Position numbers and translations under genes: made by a program
Shown: piece after piece, positions 50,199 through 58,551 of the stretch
Numbering within the stretch: the stretch's first letter is position 1
Layout: every line of letters starts with the position of its first letter
Notes under the pieces: generated by a model
Seen by the model: only the letters and a program-made list of their open reading frames with translations
What the model was told of the DNA's origin: nothing
The model's database searches: none
Assembly: GCA_934630705.1 (NCBI GenBank)
Contig: CAKTWP010000001.1
Location: 248,001 to 312,000, forward strand
Direction of reading: 5' to 3'
DNA: 64,000 nucleotides
Origin: an uncultured Clostridia bacterium
GTDB taxonomy: Bacteria > Bacillota > Clostridia > Christensenellales > Aristaeellaceae

Positions 50199-52541
50199 AT
50201 GTTTTCCTTGAAATTCATCAGCGCTTCCCGGGAATATACCACCTTCACCCGCTTTGTGCCCGCCCCTTATCTGCGCCGGAGCTTTACGCTTGCGCAGCTT
50301 CCCGCCGCCGCCACCGTGACCATCTGCGGCCTGGGCTTCTATGAGCTGTTTATCAATGGCGTGCGGATCACCAAGGGAGCGCTGGCCCCTTACGTCTCCA
50401 ATCCTGACCATATTCTGTATTATGATCGTTACAATGTGCTGCCCCATCTGCGGCCGGGGGAAAACGTGATTGCCGTGATGCTGGGAAACGGCATGCTTAA
50501 CTGCCCCGGCGGGGCTATCTGGGATTTCCAGCTGGCCCGGTTTCGTTCCGCGCCCAAGCTGGCGCTGGCCTATGAGGCCGAGGAGGACAACGGGGAAAAG
50601 ACCTGCTTCGAGGCGGACGAACAATTCCGCTGTGCTCCCTCCCCCATTTACTTTGACGATCTGCGCGCCGGCGAATTTTACGACGCCCGGCGGGAAATTC
50701 CCGGCTGGAATCTGCCGGACTTTGACGACAGCGGCTGGCAGCCTGCGCTGCATGCGGAAACGCCCAGGGGCGAATGCCGCCTGTGCCAGGCCGAGCCCAT
50801 CGTGACCACGCAAACCCTCCGGCCCATTGCCATTCGCCGGGCCAAAATCGGCAAGCTGCCGCATCCATGGGAAATGCCGGAAAGCATGGAAGCTGAGGGG
50901 GTGGAAGCGCAGACGGAGGGCTGGCTTTATGATTTTGGGGTAAACGCCGCCGGGCTGTGCCGGCTGAGGGTGCGGGGCAAGGCGGGACAAAAGATCGTGA
51001 TGCAGTTTGGCGAAGCGCTGGATGACGCGGGCAATCTGGATCTGCGGGGCATGTTCTTCCTTCCCCAGGTCCTGAATCATCGGGATATTTACATCTGCAA
51101 GGGCGAAGACGAGGAAATCTACCTGCCCTCCTTCACCTATCACGGCTTCCGCTATTGTCTGGCGCTGGGGCTGGCGGAGGAGCAGGCCACAGAAGAACTG
51201 CTTTCCTATCAGGTGATGAACTCCGATCTGCATCGCATGGGCGGGTTTGACTGCTCGGACGAAGCCCTGAACAAAATCTATCAGGCCGCCATCGTATCCG
51301 ATCTGGCCAATTTCTATTATTTCCCTACGGATTGCCCGCATCGGGAAAAGAACGGCTGGACCGGCGACGCGGCCCTGTCCGCCGAACAGATGCTGATGAA
51401 CCTGAACCCGGAAAATTCCTTCCGGGAATGGCTGCACAATATCCGCAAGGCCCAGCGGGAGGATGGCGCGCTGCCCGGCATTGTGCCCACGGCAGGCTAT
51501 GGCTTTGACTGGGGAAATGGCCCGGCCTGGGATTGCGTGCTGTTTAATCTGCCCTTCTTTATCTGGCGCTATCGGGGGGATACGGAAATCATCCGGGAGA
51601 ACGCCGGGGCCATGATGCGGTATCTCCATTATGCAATGACCAAACGGGATGAGCGCAGGCTGATCTGTATTGGCCTGGGCGACTGGCTGCACGCCGCGCA
51701 TCACAACCAGCCCAAGGCCCCGCTGGTTTTTACCGACACCGTCGAATGCCTGGATATGAGCCGCAAGGCGGAAAGGATGTTTGCCGCCGCAGGGATGGAG
51801 CCGGAGCGGCAGTATGCCCGGGCTGTCCACGATGCATTCCGGGCTGCCGCTCGGAAATATCTGCTGGATCTGGGCACCATGACGGCCTACGGCTGCTGCC
51901 AATCCAGCCAGGCCATGGCCATTTTCTATGATCTGTTTGACCCTGCGGAAAAGCCCGCGGCGTTCCAGGTGCTGCTGGAAATGATCGCGCAGAACAATGA
52001 ACTGATGGACGTGGGCATTCTGGGCGGGCGGGTGCTGTTCCGGGTGCTGGCCCAGTTTGGCCAGGCGGAGCTGGCATATCGGATGATCGCCACGCCCCGG
52101 AATCCCTCTTACGGCTTCTGGATCAAGCGGGGGGCTACCAGCCTGTGGGAGGACTTTGACGACGGGGAACAGCCCGGCTCCCGAAACCACCATATGTGGG
52201 GCGATGTGAGCGCATGGATGATTGAAATGCTGGCGGGCATTCAGATAAATCCCGGCTGCGTGGATCCCGGCGAAGTGCGGATTCAGCCGCATTTCATCAA
52301 AGCGCTCACCCATGCGGCGGGATATCATCAGGGCGTGCACGGGCGCATTGCCTCCGCCTGGCGGCGGGAGGACGGGCTGATCCGCCTGACGCTGGACGTC
52401 CCGGCAGGCTATCGCGGCGATATTCTGCTGGACATGGACTGGCAATTCGAGGACGGCGCCCGGGCCCGGCCCCTGCAAAGCGGCGAATATCTGCTGCTTC
52501 CCCGCCAGGTGAAGGACAAATTCTTCATGCCGGAACGATAA
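50199..52541 (+). CDS. Alpha-L-rhamnosidase-like glycoside hydrolase (GH78)
   Basis: A 780-residue enzyme with a jelly-roll N-terminal part (CGLGFYELFINGVRITKGAL, then LPHLRPGENVIAVMLGNG) and a catalytic (alpha/alpha)6 barrel. GH78 features include FPTDCPHREKNGWTGDAALS with the acid Asp/Glu cluster, WEDFDDGEQPGSRNHHMWGD, and a C-terminal beta domain (VDPGEVRIQPHFIKAL). No signal peptide, so it would act on imported rhamnosides. AAAGGAG precedes the ATG. It is divergent in control from the upstream cluster and convergent with the second LplBC operon. Confidence 0.93.
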   Translation: MFSLKFISASREYTTFTRFVPAPYLRRSFTLAQLPAAATVTICGLGFYELFINGVRITKGALAPYVSNPDHILYYDRYNVLPHLRPGENVIAVMLGNGMLNCPGGAIWDFQLARFRSAPKLALAYEAEEDNGEKTCFEADEQFRCAPSPIYFDDLRAGEFYDARREIPGWNLPDFDDSGWQPALHAETPRGECRLCQAEPIVTTQTLRPIAIRRAKIGKLPHPWEMPESMEAEGVEAQTEGWLYDFGVNAAGLCRLRVRGKAGQKIVMQFGEALDDAGNLDLRGMFFLPQVLNHRDIYICKGEDEEIYLPSFTYHGFRYCLALGLAEEQATEELLSYQVMNSDLHRMGGFDCSDEALNKIYQAAIVSDLANFYYFPTDCPHREKNGWTGDAALSAEQMLMNLNPENSFREWLHNIRKAQREDGALPGIVPTAGYGFDWGNGPAWDCVLFNLPFFIWRYRGDTEIIRENAGAMMRYLHYAMTKRDERRLICIGLGDWLHAAHHNQPKAPLVFTDTVECLDMSRKAERMFAAAGMEPERQYARAVHDAFRAAARKYLLDLGTMTAYGCCQSSQAMAIFYDLFDPAEKPAAFQVLLEMIAQNNELMDVGILGGRVLFRVLAQFGQAELAYRMIATPRNPSYGFWIKRGATSLWEDFDDGEQPGSRNHHMWGDVSAWMIEMLAGIQINPGCVDPGEVRIQPHFIKALTHAAGYHQGVHGRIASAWRREDGLIRLTLDVPAGYRGDILLDMDWQFEDGARARPLQSGEYLLLPRQVKDKFFMPER

Positions 52542-52643
52542 TTGAGAGAACATATGCATGGGGAGCCCGGTTTTGCGTCAAAAGCGGGTTCCCCATGCCC
52601 CTCCCGAAAACCAATTGGGATAAAAGTTTAAACTGATTTTTAT

Positions 52644-52720
52644 TAGCAATGCGCCCCAGACAGGAGAAGGAGACGATGGTTCGTGTGCTCGTTTCCTTCT
52701 TCCTTCCGGGGCGCATTATA
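52644..52720 (+). repeat. Dispersed hairpin repeat, copy 4
   Basis: AATGCGCCCC (52648-52657) pairs with GGGGCGCATT (52708-52717). The inner arms AGGAGAAGGAGACGA (52662-52676) and TCGTTTCCTTCTTCC (52689-52703) also pair. It lies between convergent rhamnosidase and LplC-type genes. Confidence 0.85.
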
Positions 52721-52729
52721 TATAGAACT

Positions 52730-53635
52730 TCATCCCTTCACCGCGCCAAGCAGAGCGCCCTTGGTGAAGTATTTTTGAATGAAGGGATAGACGCAGATAA
52801 TGGGCAGGATGGTGATGATAATGGCGGCCATTTTCAGCGAATCGCTGGTAGCGCCGGTCTGGGCGAGGGCAATGGCGTCCGACGCGTCCACGGCGATGCG
52901 TTCGCTGGCAGCCATGGCCCGGGCCAGCATCTGCTGCAGCACGGTCTGCACCGGCCAGAGCTTATCGGTGGTCATGTAAAACGCGCCGGCATACCAGTCG
53001 TTCCAATGGTTCACCGCCACATACAGCCCGATCACCGCCAGCACCGGCTTGCTCAACGGCAGAATCACCCGGAACAGAATGCCCAAATAGCCGCAGCCAT
53101 CCAGCTTCGCCGCCTCCTGCATGGCAAAGGGAATGCCATCGAAAAAGGCGCGCATCATCATCAGATAGGTCACGCTGATCAGACTGGGAATCACCAGCAC
53201 CCAGAAGGTATCCAGCAGGCCCAGCTCCTTATACTGAATATAGGTAGGAATCGTGCCGCCGCTGAACAGCATGGTGAACGTGATGAGAAACAGAATGGTC
53301 TTGCGTCCGGGCAGTTCCTGCTGCTGCAGGGCGAAAGCGGCAAAGGCCGTGGCGGCCAGCGACAGGAGCGTGCCAATCACCGTACGCAGAACGGTAATCC
53401 GATAGGCGCGGATGATCGCGCCATCCCGGAATACCTCCCGGTAATTTTCCAGCGTCCACACCCGGGGCCAGAAGTATACGCCGCCCCGGGCGGAATCCTT
53501 TCCGTCGTTCAGGGAAAGCGCCAGCACGTTCAGGCACGGCAGGATAATCACCAGGCACAGCAGCGTCACCAGCGTATAGGTGATCACCGCCAGCGCCCGA
53601 TCCCCGCTGGACAGGGAAATACCGTTTTTCTTCAT
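52730..53635 (-). CDS. Carbohydrate ABC transporter permease, LplC/YtcP type
   Basis: A 301-residue permease with six hydrophobic segments; the ATPase-contact loop QEAAKLDGCGYLGILFR lies at about 160-180. The C-terminus FIQKYFTKGALLGAVKG is diagnostic of the LplC type. It follows its binding-protein gene after a strong stem-loop. Confidence 0.93.
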   Translation of the reverse strand: MKKNGISLSSGDRALAVITYTLVTLLCLVIILPCLNVLALSLNDGKDSARGGVYFWPRVWTLENYREVFRDGAIIRAYRITVLRTVIGTLLSLAATAFAAFALQQQELPGRKTILFLITFTMLFSGGTIPTYIQYKELGLLDTFWVLVIPSLISVTYLMMMRAFFDGIPFAMQEAAKLDGCGYLGILFRVILPLSKPVLAVIGLYVAVNHWNDWYAGAFYMTTDKLWPVQTVLQQMLARAMAASERIAVDASDAIALAQTGATSDSLKMAAIIITILPIICVYPFIQKYFTKGALLGAVKG

Positions 53636-53745
53636 TGCTTCATCCGCCCTGCTTCATCATGGATTTTTTCTTCCCGGCGGCCGTTGGCCGTGCGGGGCAT
53701 GCCGCGGCATGGATTGCATGAGAATCTCCGCCGCATCGCAGCGCC

Positions 53746-53774
53746 CGGGATGCCCGGACAGGCCGGGCACCCCG
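53746..53774. other. Strong intercistronic stem-loop
   Basis: CGGGATGCCCGG (53746-53757) pairs with CCGGGCACCCCG (53763-53774) with one G-U/mismatch, just after the binding-protein stop. The 53636-53786 gap otherwise holds no gene. Confidence 0.65.
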
Positions 53775-53786
53775 AGACAAAAGGAC

Positions 53787-55484
53787 TTACTGCTCCTGAT
53801 AGATGAACAGCGAATCAGGCTCTTCCTGATGCAGCTTTTCCAGATAGGCTTCAAATTCGCCAATGCCGGCGCTCTTGAGCTGCGCACGGTAGGTTTCCAC
53901 AATGTTCCTGACCTGTTCTTCGGTCTCCGCAAAGCAGGCCTGCACGAACATTTCGTTGTAATCCAGCAGGGAGAGCTGCATTTTCAGATCCGCAAACTGT
54001 TTCAGCGCCAGGAAGCTTTCCGCCGTCAGGCCCTTAACCCGTTTGATTTCCCGGGGATATTTTGTGGCCAGCTCAATCGCACGGGAATAGGTGGTGCTGC
54101 TGCCAGAGCCAGGCCGATTCTCACCAAAATACGCCATCGGCTGGAGATCGGTAACGGCATAGTAGAAGAAATAGTAGCCCTGAACACCGAAGCTTGCGCC
54201 GATGTTGTCAGACAGCCAGGCAGTGTCGCCCGCATCCAGATGAGCCTTCACTTCTTCCTTAATCACAGGCTTGCCATCCACCATTTCATAGGACACGCCT
54301 TCCACGCCATAAGCGCCCAGCAGCTGGCCCTCATAGGTGGACAGGAAGTCAAAAAACGCCAGAATTTCCTCAGGTTTTTCCGCATCAGCAGAAATGGCCA
54401 TCACGCCGTTGCCGCCCTTGCCGGTGGTGTAATCACCGTTGTAGCCGGAGCGATCTGCCAGCGGGCCCAACGGCAGCCAACGGTCATTGGTGTAGATAAT
54501 GCTCTGATAAGCGTCCACGCCTGCAATGATGGCAGAATTGCCGGTTTCAGCGGCCTCCATGGCGCGGGTACCGTCCATGGTAAAGAATTCGGGATTGATC
54601 AAGCCCTCGGCCAGCATTTTGCGTACAAAGGCAATGCGCTCATAGATGAAATCGGTTTCCACATCGTGATGCGCCTTGCCGTCTTTATCCAGGACATATT
54701 TGCTGGACGAGACGCCGGCATACAGATCGGGAATCACGCCCTCCAGCGGACCCACGCCGCCGCCCCAATACTTGGGACCGACAGGATAAACCGGATCGCC
54801 GTTGTCATCCTTGAAGCCACCGTCCCGGATGGCCACACAAAGGTCATACATCTGCTGAGACGTGCGGATACTGCTCACATCCACGTTCAGCGCCTCCGCA
54901 ATATCCGAACGGATAAAGAGGCCGTAGGACGTGGCCTTTAACGGATCGTAAACAGTGGAATTATCCACGGCGCCAACGCGCAGATGCAGAATATAGGCTC
55001 CATCCAAATCCTTACGGAAGGTGATGTTGTTATAGGAATCTGCTGGCAGATAATCCTTATCCAGATACTTGGAAAACACTTTGGTGTTGGGCAGCAGATC
55101 CGTCAGATCGGCGAACATCCCCTCCTGTGCCGCCTTATAGAGAGCAGGAAACTCGGGGCGAGTGGAGTTATTCAGATAGCTGAGAATCACGTCGGCGATA
55201 TTGCCGGCGGCAAACTGAGCGGTCATCACGGCGGTGTCGTTATCGCCGGGGGTGTAGCGCACGTCCAGCGTGATGCCGGTGAGCTCCTTGATCTTCTTGC
55301 CAACAGCCGTGGCGGAGAAGTCTTTGGGCATGGAATAGCCGATATCATCGATGTAGGCCTGCACGGTGATGGTGCGGTCCGCGATCCAGGTATCGGGCTT
55401 TTCCTCCGCCTGAACCGGCACGGCGGACAGCAGCAGCGCCAGGGCAAGCAGCAGCGCGGCAAGGGACCGGAAACGTTTCTTCAT
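53787..55484 (-). CDS. Extracellular sugar-binding protein of ABC transporter
   Basis: A 565-residue exported binding protein with a signal peptide (MKKRFRSLAALLLALALLLS, then AVPVQAEEKP) and no lipobox. Bacterial SBP family 1 features: DVILSYLNNSTRPEFPALYK and GKGGNGVMAISADAEKPEEI. It lies between the two permeases (LplB, binding protein, LplC), an order different from the first transporter. It is probably the receptor for oligosaccharides handled by the neighbouring hydrolases. Confidence 0.9.
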   Translation of the reverse strand: MKKRFRSLAALLLALALLLSAVPVQAEEKPDTWIADRTITVQAYIDDIGYSMPKDFSATAVGKKIKELTGITLDVRYTPGDNDTAVMTAQFAAGNIADVILSYLNNSTRPEFPALYKAAQEGMFADLTDLLPNTKVFSKYLDKDYLPADSYNNITFRKDLDGAYILHLRVGAVDNSTVYDPLKATSYGLFIRSDIAEALNVDVSSIRTSQQMYDLCVAIRDGGFKDDNGDPVYPVGPKYWGGGVGPLEGVIPDLYAGVSSSKYVLDKDGKAHHDVETDFIYERIAFVRKMLAEGLINPEFFTMDGTRAMEAAETGNSAIIAGVDAYQSIIYTNDRWLPLGPLADRSGYNGDYTTGKGGNGVMAISADAEKPEEILAFFDFLSTYEGQLLGAYGVEGVSYEMVDGKPVIKEEVKAHLDAGDTAWLSDNIGASFGVQGYYFFYYAVTDLQPMAYFGENRPGSGSSTTYSRAIELATKYPREIKRVKGLTAESFLALKQFADLKMQLSLLDYNEMFVQACFAETEEQVRNIVETYRAQLKSAGIGEFEAYLEKLHQEEPDSLFIYQEQ

Positions 55485-55545
55485 GGTTCATACCTCCATT
55501 CTTTTTATATGCAGGCTCCGGAGAGCCCGGCATCCGTTTTCAGGC

Positions 55546-56496
55546 TCACCAGAGCCCCACGTCGGCCACCCTTTTGCTGATGCTGTTGGTGGCCACCACC
55601 AGCACCAGGCCCACCACGCCCTGAATCAGGCCGATGGCGGACGCATAGCCAAACTGGCCGTTTTGCAGTCCGGTTCTGAGCACATACACATCCAGCGTAT
55701 CCGCCACGGCCATGTTGCCCGGCGTGCGCAGCAGCCACATCTGGGAAACGCCGGAGGAAAGCAGGCCGCCCACGTTCATGATCAGCAGCAGGCACACCGT
55801 GCCCAGAATGCCGGGGATGGTCACATGCAGGATGGATTTGAAGCGATTGCAGCCGTCAATCTGCGCCGCTTCGTAAAGCTGCTGATCGATATTGCTGATG
55901 GCCGCCAGATAAATGATGGAATCCCAGCCGATATACATCCAGGTGTCCATCAGGAACAGAATCTGATCGAAATACCGGGCCTTCATCAGGAAGAAGGTGC
56001 TGCCGTCCCCGCCCAGCGCGCTGATGATCTGGTTCAGCATGCCGGTATTGGGGGCCAGAATCCGCTGCATCATCGTCACCACTACCACCGTGGACAGAAA
56101 ATGCGGCAGATAGGAAATGGTCTGGGTAACGCGCTTAAAGCGCGGGCTGCGCACTTCGTTGAGCAGCAGCGCCAGAATCACCGGAAAGGGAAACTCCAGC
56201 AGGCATTTGACCATGCCGATACGGAAGGTGTTGCCGATCAGCCGCCAGCAGTCATAGCTGGTGAAAAACGTGCGGAAGTATTTCAGACCCACCCAGGAGC
56301 TGCCCCAGATGCCCTTGCGATAGGAATAATTCTTGAAGGCCAGCACGTTTCCGGCAATGGGCACGTATTTAATCAGAATAAAATACACAATCGCCGGAAG
56401 CAGCAGCATATACAGCGGTGCACAGCGAAGGATGCGCCGCCCCAGGGAATGGGTTTGGGCTCCGCTCCGGCGCGGATGCGCGGCAGATTTCATCAT
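55546..56496 (-). CDS. Carbohydrate ABC transporter permease, LplB type
   Basis: A 316-residue permease with first membrane segment near residues 25-48 (APLYMLLLPAIVYFILIKYV) and ATPase-contact loop YEAAQIDGCNRFKSILHVT. It ends SKRVADVGLW, an LplB-type C-terminus. An AAAGGAG site precedes the ATG. First gene of its operon; divergent from YesM. Confidence 0.93.
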   Translation of the reverse strand: MMKSAAHPRRSGAQTHSLGRRILRCAPLYMLLLPAIVYFILIKYVPIAGNVLAFKNYSYRKGIWGSSWVGLKYFRTFFTSYDCWRLIGNTFRIGMVKCLLEFPFPVILALLLNEVRSPRFKRVTQTISYLPHFLSTVVVVTMMQRILAPNTGMLNQIISALGGDGSTFFLMKARYFDQILFLMDTWMYIGWDSIIYLAAISNIDQQLYEAAQIDGCNRFKSILHVTIPGILGTVCLLLIMNVGGLLSSGVSQMWLLRTPGNMAVADTLDVYVLRTGLQNGQFGYASAIGLIQGVVGLVLVVATNSISKRVADVGLW

Positions 56497-56555
56497 GGCT
56501 TTTTAGCTCCTTTGGCCCCGCCTGGGGCAAACGCTTGATCGATGGCAGAACGGTT

Positions 56556-56570
56556 CTTGCAGCTTGCAAG
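56556..56570. promoter_or_regulatory. Operator-like palindrome at the LplB operon start
   Basis: CTTGCA-gct-TGCAAG lies over the predicted start of transcription on the reverse strand, just past the -10 (56574-56579). A regulator or catabolite-type repressor could act here. Confidence 0.35.
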
Positions 56571-56573
56571 GGT

Positions 56574-56603
56574 ATTATATGCTTTTTTTCACTCCCGCAG
56601 CAA
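56574..56603 (-). promoter_or_regulatory. Promoter of the second LplB operon
   Basis: TTGCTG (56598-56603), an 18-base spacer and TATAAT (56574-56579) on the reverse strand. Confidence 0.5.
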
Positions 56604-56645
56604 GGGACAAAAATGGAATATTCAGTGGATTATTTTCCAAAAAGG

Positions 56646-56674
56646 TTAACAAAATCGGATGTATCCTATATAAT
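56646..56674 (+). promoter_or_regulatory. Promoter of the YesM/YesN pair
   Basis: TTAACA (56646-56651), a 17-base spacer and TATAAT (56669-56674), about 57 bases before the YesM start. Confidence 0.7.
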
Positions 56675-56730
56675 AGGAATACGCTATCCAAGCCCGTTTT
56701 TCCATCCCACAGCAGAAAGGAACGATCCCT

Positions 56731-58551
56731 ATGGCCCCTGCTTCCCGCGTTGCGCCCGGCCTTCGTCCCATGCAGTCCATTTCCATCCAGCTCACAGCCT
56801 TTGCGCTGGTAATCAGCATGATCCCGCTGTTTCTCATCAGCGGGGCGCTGATCGTGCGGCTGCAGCAAGTGGCGGAGCGGGAATTGACCCAGTCCTATGA
56901 ATGGCTGGCAGAGGAGCATGTACGCAACGCTGAAAAGAAGATTGCGGAGTATCGTTCCGGCCTGCGGTTAGCCGCCCAAAGCACGGCCATTATTCAGGCA
57001 CTGCTGAACAAAACCGAGAATCCCTTTCTGCTGGGGCGCTCCATCAGCGCCGAGCTGTTTCGCATCATTCCCGTGGAGCGTCATATGGAAATCCATAACT
57101 GCATCCTGTACGCCCAGGGCTTTTCCAATATGTACGCCGCCCATGTGACCGTGCTCACCGACGCGGTTCAGCGGCGCTGGGAAAGAGACGGTTACGCAGC
57201 AGGGGATGCATTTTTCATGAGCCGCACCTGGAACGGCCATCCGCTGCTTTCGCTGATGGCCCCCATTACCAGCGTGAGCCTGCGGGATTATACGGCCACG
57301 TCTCTGGGGATGCTGAAGCTGGATCTGCGGTTGGATCTGCTCTTTGCCCCCGCCGCCTATCGCACCGGCGAGGGCGGGCAAAGCTATCAGTTGCTGCTGA
57401 CGGACGGCCAGGGGCAGGTGCGCTACTGCTCCGAGCGGGAGCTGCAACTGGATGTGTCCGCCTGGCCCGGAGATGAAGCGGAGCAATTCCTGCAGTCCCC
57501 GGACGGCGCGTCCTATCTGGTGCTGAAAAAAAGCATCCCGGATTACGGGCTTTCGCTGTTTTATCTGTTTCGCAATGATGCGCTGGTGGAGCAGAAAAAG
57601 GCGCTGTATTACGGCTACGGCCTGCTGCTGCTGGCGCTGCTGGCGGTGATTTTTCTGGTGGTGCGCAGCTATTTCCGCCGCCTTTCTCAGCGGCTGGGAC
57701 TGCTGCTGCGCAAATTCAGCCAGGCCGCCGAGGGCGATCTGCGGCCCAAGCCGCCCATTCCCGGCCGGGATGAAATCACCCTGCTGGACACGGGCTTTGA
57801 GCATATGATCCGCCGCATGAACGCCATGAACCGGCAGATGGCGCAGATGAACCGGCAAAGCTATGAACAGAAGCTGGCGCTGCATAACGCTCAATACCGC
57901 AATCTGCAATTGCAGATCAATCCGCATTTTCTCTATAACACGCTGGAAACCATCGGCGCTATCGGGGAGATGCATCAGGCGCCCCAGGTCAGCGAATTGT
58001 GCGGCAAGCTGGGCGACATTTTCCGCTACAGCCTCAGCCAGCGTTATGATACCCTCGCACCCCTTGCCTGCGAGCTGCAGCAGCTGGAAAACTATATTTA
58101 CATCCAGCAGGTGCGCTATCAGTTTCAGGCAAGCTTTGTAATCACCGTGGATCCACAGACCGTCTACGTGCCCAAATTCATGCTGCAGCCCATCGCGGAA
58201 AACGCCGTTCTTCACGGCCTTCGGCAAAAGGCCCAGCCGGGCACGCTGTCTGTCGTGGCATCCCGGGCCGGGGAAGGGCTGGCAATTTCCATTTCCGATG
58301 ACGGCGCGGGCATGGATGAAGCCCAGCTGACCCATCTGCGCCGGGAGCTGCAGCGGGAGGAGGCCGCTCCGGCCACGGACAGCGGCCTTGGCATCGGCAT
58401 TCTGAATATCCAGCGGCGGATTCGCCTGGCCTACGGAGCCGGCTATGGCATTCTGGTGGAAAGCCGGCCCGGCGAAGGCTCCACCTTCACCTTGCATCTT
58501 CCATGGCTTACCCAGGGGGACGCAGCGCCCCGAAAGGAGGCAGAGCCATGA
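56731..58551 (+). CDS. YesM-type sensor histidine kinase
   Basis: A 606-residue membrane kinase. Two hydrophobic segments (near 19-40 and about 285-312) flank an extracellular sensor, followed by HAMP-like sequence. The phosphoacceptor His399 lies in NPHFLYNTLETI and the C-terminal HATPase has GIGILNIQRRI. This is the family next to LplBC sugar transporters. It overlaps the response regulator by ATGA. It probably senses an extracellular sugar and activates a transporter operon on either side. Confidence 0.94.
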   Translation: MAPASRVAPGLRPMQSISIQLTAFALVISMIPLFLISGALIVRLQQVAERELTQSYEWLAEEHVRNAEKKIAEYRSGLRLAAQSTAIIQALLNKTENPFLLGRSISAELFRIIPVERHMEIHNCILYAQGFSNMYAAHVTVLTDAVQRRWERDGYAAGDAFFMSRTWNGHPLLSLMAPITSVSLRDYTATSLGMLKLDLRLDLLFAPAAYRTGEGGQSYQLLLTDGQGQVRYCSERELQLDVSAWPGDEAEQFLQSPDGASYLVLKKSIPDYGLSLFYLFRNDALVEQKKALYYGYGLLLLALLAVIFLVVRSYFRRLSQRLGLLLRKFSQAAEGDLRPKPPIPGRDEITLLDTGFEHMIRRMNAMNRQMAQMNRQSYEQKLALHNAQYRNLQLQINPHFLYNTLETIGAIGEMHQAPQVSELCGKLGDIFRYSLSQRYDTLAPLACELQQLENYIYIQQVRYQFQASFVITVDPQTVYVPKFMLQPIAENAVLHGLRQKAQPGTLSVVASRAGEGLAISISDDGAGMDEAQLTHLRRELQREEAAPATDSGLGIGILNIQRRIRLAYGAGYGILVESRPGEGSTFTLHLPWLTQGDAAPRKEAEP

